Positions 1 to 6,473 of a stretch of 23,703 bases of DNA are shown one piece after another (positions within the stretch are counted from its first letter, which is position 1; each line of letters opens with the position of its first letter). Where the stretch lies: IMG/VR virus record IMGVR_UViG_3300034407_003137, positions 1 to 23,703 of that record. One strand, written 5' to 3'. Under the pieces are notes generated by a model. The model was not told the DNA's origin. It saw nothing but the letters and a program-made list of their open reading frames with translations, and searched no databases. Source of the stretch: a virus. The translations under genes were made by a program, and so were the position numbers.

Positions 1-1
1 T

Positions 2-1033
2 AATTTAGATGCTAAAAATCTAGCCGATATAGGAACTGCACCAGTAACAGATTACGCTAAAACTCTTTTAGATGATACTACCGCTGCTGCTGCTAGAACT
101 ACATTAGGTTTAGCTATCGGTTCAGAGGTTCAAGCCTTTGATGCTGATTTAACTGATATTGCGGCATTAACTTGTGCCAGGGGTGATATACTAGTTGGCA
201 ACTCTAGTTCGGATTGGGCTAATTTACCTATAGGGACTGCCAATAAGGTTTTAGTTAGTGATGGTACTAATCCAGTATGGTCAGACAACTTAGCAACAAC
301 AACAATAGGTGGTCAATCATTATTGCCACAGCAAATAACAATTTCAAACGGAACTGATGCAGATCATGATATTGATTTTACAGCTGGCAACTTTAATTTT
401 GACGATGGATCAGGGCAAGCGGTAGCAACTGCATTAACTAAGCAACTTGATGCTGCTTGGGTCGCTGGTGATAATGCTGGTGGCTTAGATACTGGCTCGG
501 TTGCTACAGATACGACTTATTATTGTTTTGCAATTTACAATCCTGCAACTCAAACAAGTGATTTTTTATTTTCCACCTCTTCATCTTCTCCTACTATGCC
601 AAGCGGTTATACTAAGAAAAAAAGAATAGCAAGTTTATTGACTGATGGGTCAGGAAATATTAGAAATGGCAATTACACTTTTTTTGATAGTGGCTATAGA
701 TTTATATATAATACTATATTAGCAGCTTTTACAGCAGCATCTCCTGTATCAGGCACCGATTTAAGTTTAGACTGCCCACCAAATACCTTCGTGTTACTTT
801 CTGGCTCTATGGCTCATACTGGTTATTTTTCTTGGTATTCTGTAAACTCAAAAATAGAGGGTGGTGAAGTTATATGTGGTGTTGTTGGTAATGTTCTCGC
901 TGCAAGATCTTCAATTACTCCGCCTTTTCCAATATTGGCTGATTCTAGTTCCGATATCCAGCATGGCTATGTTTCTGGCAGTGGTCCATCATCGGTTGAT
1001 TTAGATTTATACGGTTGGATTGAATATTTATAA
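2..1033 (+). CDS. Tail fibre protein, C-terminal part (gene cut by the left edge)
   Basis: The frame is open from base 2, so the gene begins outside the window and the TTG at 323 is not its start. About 343 residues are visible. The first ~100 residues carry the motif DDTTAAAARTTLGLAIGSEV followed by QAFDADL. This is the repeat seen in many phage tail fibre and collar proteins, which form trimeric shafts. The rest is rich in Gly, Ser and Thr, as in a receptor-binding or beta-structured tip. Position just before the lysis genes fits the end of a late tail operon. The tail-fibre class is well supported; the receptor specificity is not readable from sequence. Confidence 0.82.
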   Translation, partial: NLDAKNLADIGTAPVTDYAKTLLDDTTAAAARTTLGLAIGSEVQAFDADLTDIAALTCARGDILVGNSSSDWANLPIGTANKVLVSDGTNPVWSDNLATTTIGGQSLLPQQITISNGTDADHDIDFTAGNFNFDDGSGQAVATALTKQLDAAWVAGDNAGGLDTGSVATDTTYYCFAIYNPATQTSDFLFSTSSSSPTMPSGYTKKKRIASLLTDGSGNIRNGNYTFFDSGYRFIYNTILAAFTAASPVSGTDLSLDCPPNTFVLLSGSMAHTGYFSWYSVNSKIEGGEVICGVVGNVLAARSSITPPFPILADSSSDIQHGYVSGSGPSSVDLDLYGWIEYL

Positions 1034-1041
1034 ATAAAATT

Positions 1042-1653
1042 ATGACATACTTAAAAAACAAAACAACAAACGAAATAATCAAACAAGAGGGTGGTTATTT
1101 ACAACTTAGTAAAAACATTAGAGATCAATTCATTGAGGCAAATCAAGAAGAGGTTGACTTTTATTTATTACAAGAAGCTAGAGATGTTAGACTTGGAGAA
1201 TTAACCACTTATCACGCATCTGACGAAGTTAGAATCTTAACTATAAACGGAGTCTTTAAGGTAACCACTGATTACGAATCTTCAAGACAATATTTCTCTG
1301 AATTAGTTAATAAAAGTATTAATTCTGTTAATGCTAAAAATGATATTCAAAGACTAGCTGGAAAAGTTGAAACCCATACTACCGATAATGTAATTATTGA
1401 TTGGTTGCTTAACGGACAAACAGTCCAAGTGCCAGTTACACTGTTAAGGATTGCACAATATCAAATAGGAGAAATTGTTGATAATAATTATTTACAATTT
1501 GAGACTCACTCTGTCAATATAAAAAATATAGCTGATTTAGAAAACAACCCTTTAGTTGAAAATGAAGTTATACAAGATAGGATTAATCAAATTAACTCTT
1601 ATGACTTCACTGCTGGTTATTTAAAAAATCAAGCCCTTAATTTTACAATTTAA
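1042..1653 (+). CDS. Hypothetical protein downstream of the tail fibre
   Basis: A 203-residue soluble protein starting 8 bp after the tail fibre gene; it has no signal peptide or membrane segment. The N-terminal third is charged and helical. A segment around residues 65-95 (ILTINGVFKVTTDYESSRQY) loosely resembles the small 'value plus indexing' domains of tail-fibre-associated proteins such as DUF4376. The position directly after a fibre gene suggests a fibre assembly chaperone or a virion-associated accessory protein, but this is inference from context. No catalytic motif is visible. Confidence that the gene is real is high; confidence in any function is low. Confidence 0.75.
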   Translation: MTYLKNKTTNEIIKQEGGYLQLSKNIRDQFIEANQEEVDFYLLQEARDVRLGELTTYHASDEVRILTINGVFKVTTDYESSRQYFSELVNKSINSVNAKNDIQRLAGKVETHTTDNVIIDWLLNGQTVQVPVTLLRIAQYQIGEIVDNNYLQFETHSVNIKNIADLENNPLVENEVIQDRINQINSYDFTAGYLKNQALNFTI

Positions 1654-1663
1654 TAAATTGGTA

Positions 1664-2251
1664 ATGAAACTACAAAACGGAGATCAACTATATTATCAAA
1701 CTAAACTAACCAAAAGGAATATATGGAATTTTCCTTTTAGGTTTGTAATTCAGATCGTTAGGAGAAAATCTATTACAGTTAATCATAAAAGCTATAGATT
1801 TGAACATATGAATGTCCATGTGGATGGTTATATTTACGAATCATTAGGCAAGGCTTACTGGGATCATTCAAAGAAAGGAACTATAAAAACGCCTACTGGA
1901 TACAGATTATCCGTTAATGACAAAGATACTGAAATAATAATATTAAGATTAAAAAACCCTCTTTCCACCGATGAAGCAGGAAAGTTAAAAAAAGACTATG
2001 AAATTAATCTCAACAGAAAATACAGCATTGCAGAGGCTACCATATCATGGCTTGAAAATTGGTTGCCAGAAAAACTAAGGAAGGATTGGTTCAGAGAATC
2101 AACCACCGATGAGTTTTTTTGTTCTAAATATGTCAATATGGGATTTTATAATATAATGAGACTTAAAATTTTGCCAAGATTATTTACCCCAAACGAGTCT
2201 TTTATACATTGGCTACCCAAATGTGAAATAATCAAATATGAAATGGACTAA
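1664..2251 (+). CDS. Permuted papain-like (YiiX/YebB-type) amidase or peptidase
   Basis: I place the start at the ATG at 1664 rather than the upstream in-frame TTG at 1658, giving 195 residues. The layout fits the circularly permuted NlpC/P60 fold. A His-containing strand comes early (HMNVHVDGYIYE, His48/His52), and a catalytic-type Cys comes late in EFFCSKYVNMGF (Cys153), the equivalent of the CSELV motif of YiiX/YebB proteins. Such enzymes cleave peptide, amide or lipid-linked bonds in cell envelopes. Lying between a tail fibre gene and the lysis membrane proteins, it may be a virion-associated or accessory cell-wall enzyme. No signal peptide is visible. The next gene begins inside its last 14 bp, suggesting coupled translation. 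The family call rests on motif layout only. Confidence 0.6.
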   Translation: MKLQNGDQLYYQTKLTKRNIWNFPFRFVIQIVRRKSITVNHKSYRFEHMNVHVDGYIYESLGKAYWDHSKKGTIKTPTGYRLSVNDKDTEIIILRLKNPLSTDEAGKLKKDYEINLNRKYSIAEATISWLENWLPEKLRKDWFRESTTDEFFCSKYVNMGFYNIMRLKILPRLFTPNESFIHWLPKCEIIKYEMD

Positions 2252-2852
2252 TTTAAGAGATATATCATTATTTATTTCCGCCATAATCTTTGGCTCAATG
2301 GCTTTCTTGAGTTACTTTGATAAAGGAAAATCTATTTCTGCACACAACATTAATAACGCAAAGATCCAAGCCGTCTTGCAAGAGGGTATTAAATATTGTG
2401 GCATAGGTTATTATTCAAGCCTATTCGATATTAAAGACCATTTAACTAACACAGGGTCAAAAAAAGCTACAATGATTGAGCAATATGGATGGCTACCAAT
2501 TATAGGTAAGGGTTGGAAAGTTACGCCCACTAAAACCTTCAATAAAAACTGGTCTAAGTCAATATCTATTGACGATAAGTTAAGTCTTGATTTTATTCAT
2601 TCTTTCAAAGATACAAAGCCTGTTTATTACCCTAACATTAAAACTATTCAACATATACCATTAATTAATCAACTACTAAAAAGGTCAGATGTTAACCCTA
2701 GATCTGCAAGTGTGGTCGTTGTTAAGGAAAATTCTAATATAATTTATGCTAATATTCTTTCTAATACTGATCCGAAAAACCAAAAATGCGAAAACCAGAA
2801 AGGATATAAAATCCTTCAAAAGACGGCGAACTTTATTAAGGATTTATTATGA
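2238..2852 (+). CDS. Membrane-anchored hypothetical protein
   Basis: A 204-residue protein with one hydrophobic segment near the N-terminus (about residues 10-27, ISLFISAIIFGSMAFLSYF), followed by a mostly polar domain. This fits a signal anchor with the remainder in the periplasm. It overlaps the preceding gene by 14 bp and the next by 4 bp (ATGA), so it is translated as part of the late/lysis operon. Two Cys residues (CGIGYY and KCENQKG) could pair in the periplasm. No family is recognised. Its position suggests a role in lysis, superinfection control or envelope interaction, but nothing in the sequence decides between them. Confidence 0.7.
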   Translation: MKWTNLRDISLFISAIIFGSMAFLSYFDKGKSISAHNINNAKIQAVLQEGIKYCGIGYYSSLFDIKDHLTNTGSKKATMIEQYGWLPIIGKGWKVTPTKTFNKNWSKSISIDDKLSLDFIHSFKDTKPVYYPNIKTIQHIPLINQLLKRSDVNPRSASVVVVKENSNIIYANILSNTDPKNQKCENQKGYKILQKTANFIKDLL

Positions 2853-3157
2853 TAAACGAGACAGGAACTATAATAAAAATCTTAAATAATTCAGACTACC
2901 TAATATTTCTATTTTTATTTGGATTAGCTATGGTTTTACTTACTTTAAGTTTAAAAAAGAGGTATGAAAATTATATTAATGAAGTTTTTAATAAGAAGTT
3001 AGAAGTTTTGATTGAAGGTGGAAAACAAGCAGATTTAAGATATAAGGATTTTGAAAAAGATATGGTCAAAATGAAAGAGGATGTGTCAAAGATGAAAGAC
3101 TGCGTACATTCCTTAAAAGGATCATATAAAATGTTTGAAGCTTTTACTAAGAAATGA
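2849..3157 (+). CDS. Small membrane protein with coiled coil
   Basis: A 102-residue protein with one strongly hydrophobic segment (about 17-35, YLIFLFLFGLAMVLLTLSL). It is followed by basic residues and a charged heptad-like helix (about 60-90, KDFEKDMVKMKEDVSKMKD). It begins at an ATGA overlap with the previous stop and ends in a similar overlap with the next gene. A membrane anchor plus coiled coil is common among phage lysis accessory proteins and i-spanin-like proteins. A separate, better spanin pair lies downstream, so this is more likely an accessory or antiholin-type protein. The topology is supported; the function is not. Confidence 0.68.
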   Translation: MINETGTIIKILNNSDYLIFLFLFGLAMVLLTLSLKKRYENYINEVFNKKLEVLIEGGKQADLRYKDFEKDMVKMKEDVSKMKDCVHSLKGSYKMFEAFTKK

Positions 3158-3405
3158 AAGAGGATTTAAAAGAGACAGTTAAGGAGTTTTTAGTAATTCC
3201 TATGTTTTCTTATTTTGATAGACATAGGAGGCAAGGGAGGATATTTTTTAGGGGTTTGATATGCTCGCTACAACTATTTGCTATTATTTACGCTATTATT
3301 TATGGAATTATTACAGGTGTGGGGTCGATAATTATATTAAAAGGGTACTTTCTTGACATTATCAATAATTTAATTAAAATATCAAGTGATTGTAATCTAA
3401 TTTAA
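3154..3405 (+). CDS. Small membrane protein of the lysis cluster
   Basis: An 83-residue protein with a long hydrophobic stretch (about 35-65) that could form one long or two short membrane segments. A basic, arginine-rich region lies before it (FDRHRRQGRIFFRG). The positive-inside rule puts the N-terminus in the cytoplasm. The start overlaps the upstream stop (ATGA), consistent with translational coupling. Small size, membrane segments and its place in the lysis cluster make it a possible second holin, antiholin or pinholin. A promoter-like sequence for the next gene lies near its 3' end. No family is recognised. Confidence 0.65.
   Translation: MKEDLKETVKEFLVIPMFSYFDRHRRQGRIFFRGLICSLQLFAIIYAIIYGIITGVGSIIILKGYFLDIINNLIKISSDCNLI
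3353..3380 (+). promoter_or_regulatory. Candidate sigma70 promoter for the holin/spanin genes
   Basis: TTGACA (3353-3358), 16-bp spacer, TAAAAT (3375-3380), lying inside the end of the upstream gene and about 29 bp before the next start. Both hexamers match the promoters used elsewhere in this genome. Chance matches do occur in A+T-rich coding DNA, so confidence is moderate. Confidence 0.42.
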
Positions 3406-3408
3406 ATC

Positions 3409-3687
3409 ATGAGCAAGAAACAAAAAACCATAACAACTAATCAGCCAGTAACATTATTTCAAAATGTAGTTGGTCACACTTCTTCAAAAAGGGTTTCTGG
3501 TATTATATGTTTATTAGTAGGTGCAATATTACTTACTTACAATATAATATTTGGCATTCATAATAAAACAGCGGTAGAATTTGACAAGATAACCGATGCA
3601 ATATCTATATTTTTTTGGGCTGGCTCTGGCTTACTTGGTGTTAGTGTAACTGAATATTTTGGAAAACTTAATCCATTTAAAAAATGA
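3409..3687 (+). CDS. Holin-like protein (two membrane segments)
   Basis: A 92-residue protein with two predicted membrane helices, about residues 29-50 (VSGIICLLVGAILLTYNIIF) and 68-85 (ISIFFWAGSGLLGVSVTEYF). Both ends are polar, and the C-terminus is lysine-rich (GKLNPFKK). Size, topology and position directly before the spanins fit a class II holin. Holins make the inner-membrane lesions that release or activate the endolysin. The downstream M15 endolysin has no signal peptide and would need such a pore. The next gene starts inside the last 4 bp (ATGA). The assignment rests on topology and neighbours, not on a family motif. Confidence 0.6.
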   Translation: MSKKQKTITTNQPVTLFQNVVGHTSSKRVSGIICLLVGAILLTYNIIFGIHNKTAVEFDKITDAISIFFWAGSGLLGVSVTEYFGKLNPFKK

Positions 3688-3911
3688 TTCGCTATATTAT
3701 AGGGTCAGTCTTTGGTGGTTTTATTGCTTTAATAAGTGCTTACTTTAAAGGTAAATCAGTTGTTAAGGAGCAAGTAAGAGTTAAAGAGTTAGAAAAAGAA
3801 ATTGATAATCAAAATGAAGTTAAAAAGATTAAAAAGCGAGTTAATAAAAGTAAGTCTGATTCTAGGAATACTAAGCTTAACAGGTTGCGTAAAAGAGTTA
3901 AAGCCAAATAA
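3684..3911 (+). CDS. Rz: Inner-membrane spanin subunit (Rz-like)
   Basis: A 75-residue protein with an N-terminal hydrophobic segment (IIGSVFGGFIALISAYF, about 4-20). It is followed by a highly charged helix rich in Lys and Glu (KEQVRVKELEKEIDNQNEV) and a basic tail. This is the type II signal-anchor plus periplasmic coiled-coil plan of i-spanins. An o-spanin lipoprotein gene starts inside it in another frame, the classic Rz/Rz1 nesting. The pair spans the periplasm and fuses inner and outer membranes in the last step of lysis. The protein is shorter than lambda Rz (about 150 aa), within the range seen for compact phages. The assignment depends largely on the embedded lipoprotein. Confidence 0.72.
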   Translation: MIRYIIGSVFGGFIALISAYFKGKSVVKEQVRVKELEKEIDNQNEVKKIKKRVNKSKSDSRNTKLNRLRKRVKAK

Positions 3912-4056
3912 AGTTGATAACTTTTGCGAATGGGCTTTGCCCTTAGACCTGACAGAAAAAGATTTTAACTTCCTAGAAAAACAAGCTAGTATTAAATTAA
4001 TAGATGTGCTAGATGTATATAATACAGAATTTAATATTCAATGCAATGAAAACTAA
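3814..4056 (+). CDS. Rz1: Outer-membrane spanin lipoprotein (Rz1-like), overlapping the i-spanin gene
   Basis: I start this at the ATG at 3814; an in-frame TTG at 3802 is less likely. The 80-residue product opens with a basic n-region, a hydrophobic core (LIKVSLILGILSL) and a lipobox LTGC. This makes it a lipoprotein exported and acylated at that Cys. The mature part contains FCEWALPLDLTEKDF and ends in an N-x-x-F-x-x-x-C pattern. This matches the C-x-W-A-x-P-I ... D ... N ... C pattern of Rz1-type phage proteins. Its first ~98 bp lie within the i-spanin gene in a different frame. A lipoprotein spanin implies an outer membrane, hence a Gram-negative host. The next gene starts inside its last 11 bp. 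Confidence 0.8.
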   Translation: MKLKRLKSELIKVSLILGILSLTGCVKELKPNKVDNFCEWALPLDLTEKDFNFLEKQASIKLIDVLDVYNTEFNIQCNEN

Positions 4057-4603
4057 TATAATTTATATCCTATTATCATTCTTAGTTTTAGCATCCGCAA
4101 TAGTTGCAGCAGATAAAGCATATGGAGTAGAGTATAAGCCATTTATTGGCAAATCAGTAACTTACTACAACACAGATAGCACTCAAATTAACAAGAACGA
4201 GCATTTAAGCCGCATAGGCGACTATTTAAAAGGGGGTCATGTAGGTCTATCCATATTTAAAAATAACAGCTTTATTAGCTGTGCTAGCAACCGATTATTA
4301 CAACAACCAACCAAGATTAGATTTTTAAGTGGTCATATCGAAAGAAAATTCTTAAACGACACTTGCTCTTTAGGAAATTCTTTTCCTTCAAGATTTGGCA
4401 GATGGTCATCCTCTATTGCTTTATCAAGTGTAAATGTTTATGATAAATATAGTGGCGTAACCACTAGAAAATCAGCCTTCATTAAAGGTTTAGGTGCTGG
4501 TTTATTTAGGGGCAAGAATTACTACGGCGCATATTGGTTTGACCGTAACAACGAACTAGGCTTTAAAAATGCTTTTGGCTTAGTTTATAATAGATATTTC
4601 TAA
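4046..4603 (+). CDS. Exported protein, possible small outer-membrane beta-barrel
   Basis: The start at ATG 4046, rather than 4013, puts a standard signal peptide at the N-terminus: MKTN, a hydrophobic core (IIYILLSFLVLASAIVA) and likely cleavage near the A-D-K-A region. The mature part has alternating aromatic and polar residues and many Gly. It ends in VYNRYF; a terminal Phe with aromatic residues at alternate positions is the usual C-terminal strand signature of outer-membrane beta-barrels. The 185-residue size fits an 8-stranded barrel. It lies between the o-spanin and an exported nuclease. A phage-coded outer-membrane protein here could alter the surface, for example to block superinfection. 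This is inference; no family was recognised. Confidence 0.7.
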   Translation: MKTNIIYILLSFLVLASAIVAADKAYGVEYKPFIGKSVTYYNTDSTQINKNEHLSRIGDYLKGGHVGLSIFKNNSFISCASNRLLQQPTKIRFLSGHIERKFLNDTCSLGNSFPSRFGRWSSSIALSSVNVYDKYSGVTTRKSAFIKGLGAGLFRGKNYYGAYWFDRNNELGFKNAFGLVYNRYF

Positions 4604-4627
4604 TGGACGACGAATTAACTTTTTAAA

Positions 4628-5050
4628 ATGACTAAAATATTTAGTATTATATTATTAACAACTATATTTACTTGTGAAAGCTATGCTAATTCCTTTGGTG
4701 CAGAATATATCCGTAATTATGATGGTGACACGGTAACCGTAAACCTTAATTGCGGCACTGATTATTTTTGTAGGAATAGATCTGTTAGGATTTACGGAAT
4801 AGACACGCCAGAAATACGAACTAAAGACAGATGCGAAAAAAGAAAGGCAATATTAGCTAAAATATTTGTTAGTGATAAACTATCTGGTGCAACTGAAATC
4901 ATAGCCCATGATTGCCTACATGGCAAATATCATAGGGAAGTCTGCGAGATCATTTACGATGGTCATAATCTAGGTGAAGAGCTAATAGCTAATGGCTTAG
5001 CTTATCCTTATTTTGGCAAAACTAAGCAAAAAATTAATTGGTGTGAATAA
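4628..5050 (+). CDS. Exported staphylococcal-type thermonuclease (SNase)
   Basis: A 140-residue protein with a signal peptide (about 1-20, ending S-Y-A) followed by a complete SNase OB-fold domain. Recognisable motifs are YDGDTVTV (31-38, metal-binding Asp residues) and VRIYGIDTPEI (53-63, catalytic-type Arg54 and Glu62). Further on are GKYHREV (99-105, catalytic-type Arg103) and NLGEELIANGLAYPY. SNases cut DNA and RNA with Ca2+. Export places it in the periplasm. Several Cys residues (42, 48, 69, 96, 106, 139) could form disulfides there. It sits within the lysis cluster and its stop overlaps the start of the endolysin by 1 bp. A role in degrading released or incoming DNA, or in reducing lysate viscosity, is inference. 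Confidence 0.9.
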   Translation: MTKIFSIILLTTIFTCESYANSFGAEYIRNYDGDTVTVNLNCGTDYFCRNRSVRIYGIDTPEIRTKDRCEKRKAILAKIFVSDKLSGATEIIAHDCLHGKYHREVCEIIYDGHNLGEELIANGLAYPYFGKTKQKINWCE

Positions 5051-5514
5051 TGTTTTGGGAAAAAAAGAATTTAGAAAAGATAACCACTAAAAACTTTCAT
5101 TATAGTGAGTTTTTTTATAGTGTAAAAGCAAGGTTAAACGGTATAAATAATGACACTAGCAATCTAGCGGTATTAAGGAACTTAAAATACACAGCAAAGC
5201 AGATGCAGAAGATCAGGGATTTATTAGGTTTCCCCATCACGATAACAAGCGGTTATAGATGTGAAGATTTAAATGATTTAGTTGGTGGATCAAAAGGGAG
5301 TTATCACCTAATCGGACAAGCGGCAGATTTTATATGCCCTAGATTTGGCGATGCTACTGATATAATTAGAAAAATAAAAGATAGTAACATCCTTATAGAT
5401 CAATGTATTGCGGAATATAGAAACGGCGATCAATGGGTTCACGCTTCTTTTTTAAAACAACCTAGAAAAAGCTTCTTGGTTTATAAAGACGGTAAATATT
5501 CTGTTATAAATTAA
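5050..5514 (+). CDS. Endolysin, peptidase M15 family (M15_3-type)
   Basis: A 154-residue single-domain protein matching D-Ala-D-Ala carboxypeptidase / L-Ala-D-Glu endopeptidase-like M15 enzymes. It shows ITSGYRCEDLNDLVGGS (65-81), the zinc-binding SYHLIGQAADF (His86, Asp93) and WVHAS (third ligand His131). The upstream acidic residue Glu122 may be the catalytic base. These enzymes cut peptide bonds in peptidoglycan stems. There is no signal peptide, so release through a holin is expected; a holin candidate and spanins lie just upstream. It starts at a TAATG overlap with the nuclease gene. Its last 11 bp overlap the remnant of a methyltransferase gene on the opposite strand, where two transcription units converge. 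Confidence 0.9.
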   Translation: MFWEKKNLEKITTKNFHYSEFFYSVKARLNGINNDTSNLAVLRNLKYTAKQMQKIRDLLGFPITITSGYRCEDLNDLVGGSKGSYHLIGQAADFICPRFGDATDIIRKIKDSNILIDQCIAEYRNGDQWVHASFLKQPRKSFLVYKDGKYSVIN

Positions 5515-5620
5515 TATATAACTTTTCTTTAACCACTTTCTTTTTTTCTTCTGAGTTATTAAACAGACTAAGTTTATCTATTTCAAATAATACTTTATGC
5601 GGTGCATTATACTCACTCAT
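5504..5620 (-). pseudogene. C-terminal fragment of a D12-class DNA adenine methyltransferase
   Basis: The 38-codon reading frame from the ATG at 5620 begins MSEYNAP and ends EKLYIN. In D12-class N6-adenine methyltransferases of phages, an (F/V)-x-SEYN-x-P segment followed by a short basic C-terminus ending E-K-L-(F/Y) forms the last ~40 residues. The frame stays open upstream to 5659, reading KYTCFMSEYN. The Met is therefore probably internal, and the true gene once extended into what is now the end of the HNH gene. The N-terminal fragment of the same type of protein lies at 6312-6473. No central part with the DPPY motif is present between them. The family call is from memory of the motif and should be checked by alignment. 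Confidence 0.6.
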
Positions 5621-5636
5621 AAAACAAGTATATTTA

Positions 5637-6236
5637 TTAATATCCGTAAACTTCTTTTCTTATTTTTAATGCGTTATCTAGTGTTTTTGTATATCTTGAT
5701 TTTCTATTTCCTATAAATATCCTGTAATTACTAGTTGGTTTAGGTATGTAACCAGTTATATCAAAAATATAATCTAAACCAATATTACTTTTTGGTCTTT
5801 GATTTCTATTTTGCTCTGCTCTTGTTACAAATCGACAATTTTTAGGTTCATAATTTCCTTTCGGGTTTATTCTGTCAATAGTTAAGGTGTCTTTATATCC
5901 ATTATCTAAGCACCATTTTTCAAAATTAAAAAAACCATTCTCTTTATTTAACCATTCTTCACAAATAATTACTCCTTTTGCACCATAGTTTTTATAGTCT
6001 TTACAGGATTTTCTATAACATCTTTTTTTCATTCCTGACCATTTGCTGTATAATGGGCTTTTTGTTTTATCATCTCTTACCCATTTAAAAGAGTTGTTAT
6101 TTAATTCTCTTTTAACACACATTCCACACAAACCTTTTACAGCATACCTTTTTTCAACAATGCCTTTTTTAGTTTTATATCTATTTAAAGCACCATAAAG
6201 AGAGATATCTCTTTTGCAATTTTTACAAAATTTCAT
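5637..6236 (-). CDS. HNH homing-type endonuclease with zinc finger and AP2-like tail
   Basis: A 199-residue protein in three parts. The first is an N-terminal zinc ribbon (CKNC at 4-7, CGMC at 37-40). The second is an HNH core with NYGAKGVIICEEW (83-95), FFNFEKWCLDNGY and IDRINPKGNYEPKNCRFVT (120-138), ending EQNRNQR. The third is a C-terminal segment (about 155-195) with the basic, YRIFIG-type look of AP2/NUMOD-like DNA-binding repeats. This is the plan of free-standing and intron-encoded phage homing endonucleases, which cut a specific site and copy themselves in. It lies between two fragments of a DNA methyltransferase gene and has its own promoter. No intron splice signals could be established. 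Confidence 0.88.
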   Translation of the reverse strand: MKFCKNCKRDISLYGALNRYKTKKGIVEKRYAVKGLCGMCVKRELNNNSFKWVRDDKTKSPLYSKWSGMKKRCYRKSCKDYKNYGAKGVIICEEWLNKENGFFNFEKWCLDNGYKDTLTIDRINPKGNYEPKNCRFVTRAEQNRNQRPKSNIGLDYIFDITGYIPKPTSNYRIFIGNRKSRYTKTLDNALKIRKEVYGY

Positions 6237-6271
6237 TTTTAAATAAATTATAAGATTAATAACTTATAACT

Positions 6272-6300
6272 ATAATATATTTAAGAAACAAATTAGTCAA
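6272..6300 (-). promoter_or_regulatory. Promoter of the HNH endonuclease gene
   Basis: On the minus strand: TTGACT (6295-6300), 17-bp spacer, TATTAT (6272-6277). The predicted start near 6265 leaves a ~30-nt leader before the ATG at 6236. It lies after the premature stop of the methyltransferase fragment, so it belongs to the inserted segment and would give the endonuclease expression independent of the host gene. Confidence 0.6.
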
Positions 6301-6311
6301 TAAAAATATAT

Positions 6312-6473
6312 CTATACTCCGCAAAGATCAAAGAAATATTTTGCTCGTGGCTTTACTTCTAGCATCTTTCTTAATAGATCAACAGCTATCTTATTTTTAG
6401 AACCCATATAAGGCACTCTAAGATTTTTTATGTTTTCTGGTATTATCGGATATCCGAATAAATCATATCTCAT
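6312..6473 (-). pseudogene. N-terminal fragment of a D12-class DNA adenine methyltransferase, truncated at motif I
   Basis: Fifty-three codons from the ATG at 6473, too short to be noticed as a gene at first sight. The product contains RVPYMGSKNKIA (19-30), the N-terminal signature of Dam/D12 methyltransferases. It continues to KYFFDLCGV and then a TAG stop. Family members read F(V/I/F)DLFGGGG or FDLCGGGGS at this point (S-adenosylmethionine-binding motif I). The gene therefore breaks inside motif I, right where the HNH segment begins. It is coupled to the upstream gene by a TAATG overlap, so the fragment is probably still translated. Without the rest of motif I and the DPPY motif it cannot be an active methylase. 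Confidence 0.72.

Noticed and set aside
323-1033. Separate gene starting with TTG at 323
   Set aside because: The frame is open back to base 2 and carries a typical tail-fibre repeat, so 323 is internal.
5515-5636. Bidirectional terminator expected between the converging transcription units
   Set aside because: I looked for a GC-rich stem with a T-run on either strand and found none; the units seem to overlap at 5504-5514 without a visible terminator.
5637-6311. Group I intron carrying the HNH gene
   Set aside because: An intron would leave both exons complete. The central part of the methyltransferase is missing, and I could not identify the conserved intron core by eye. A covariance search would settle it.
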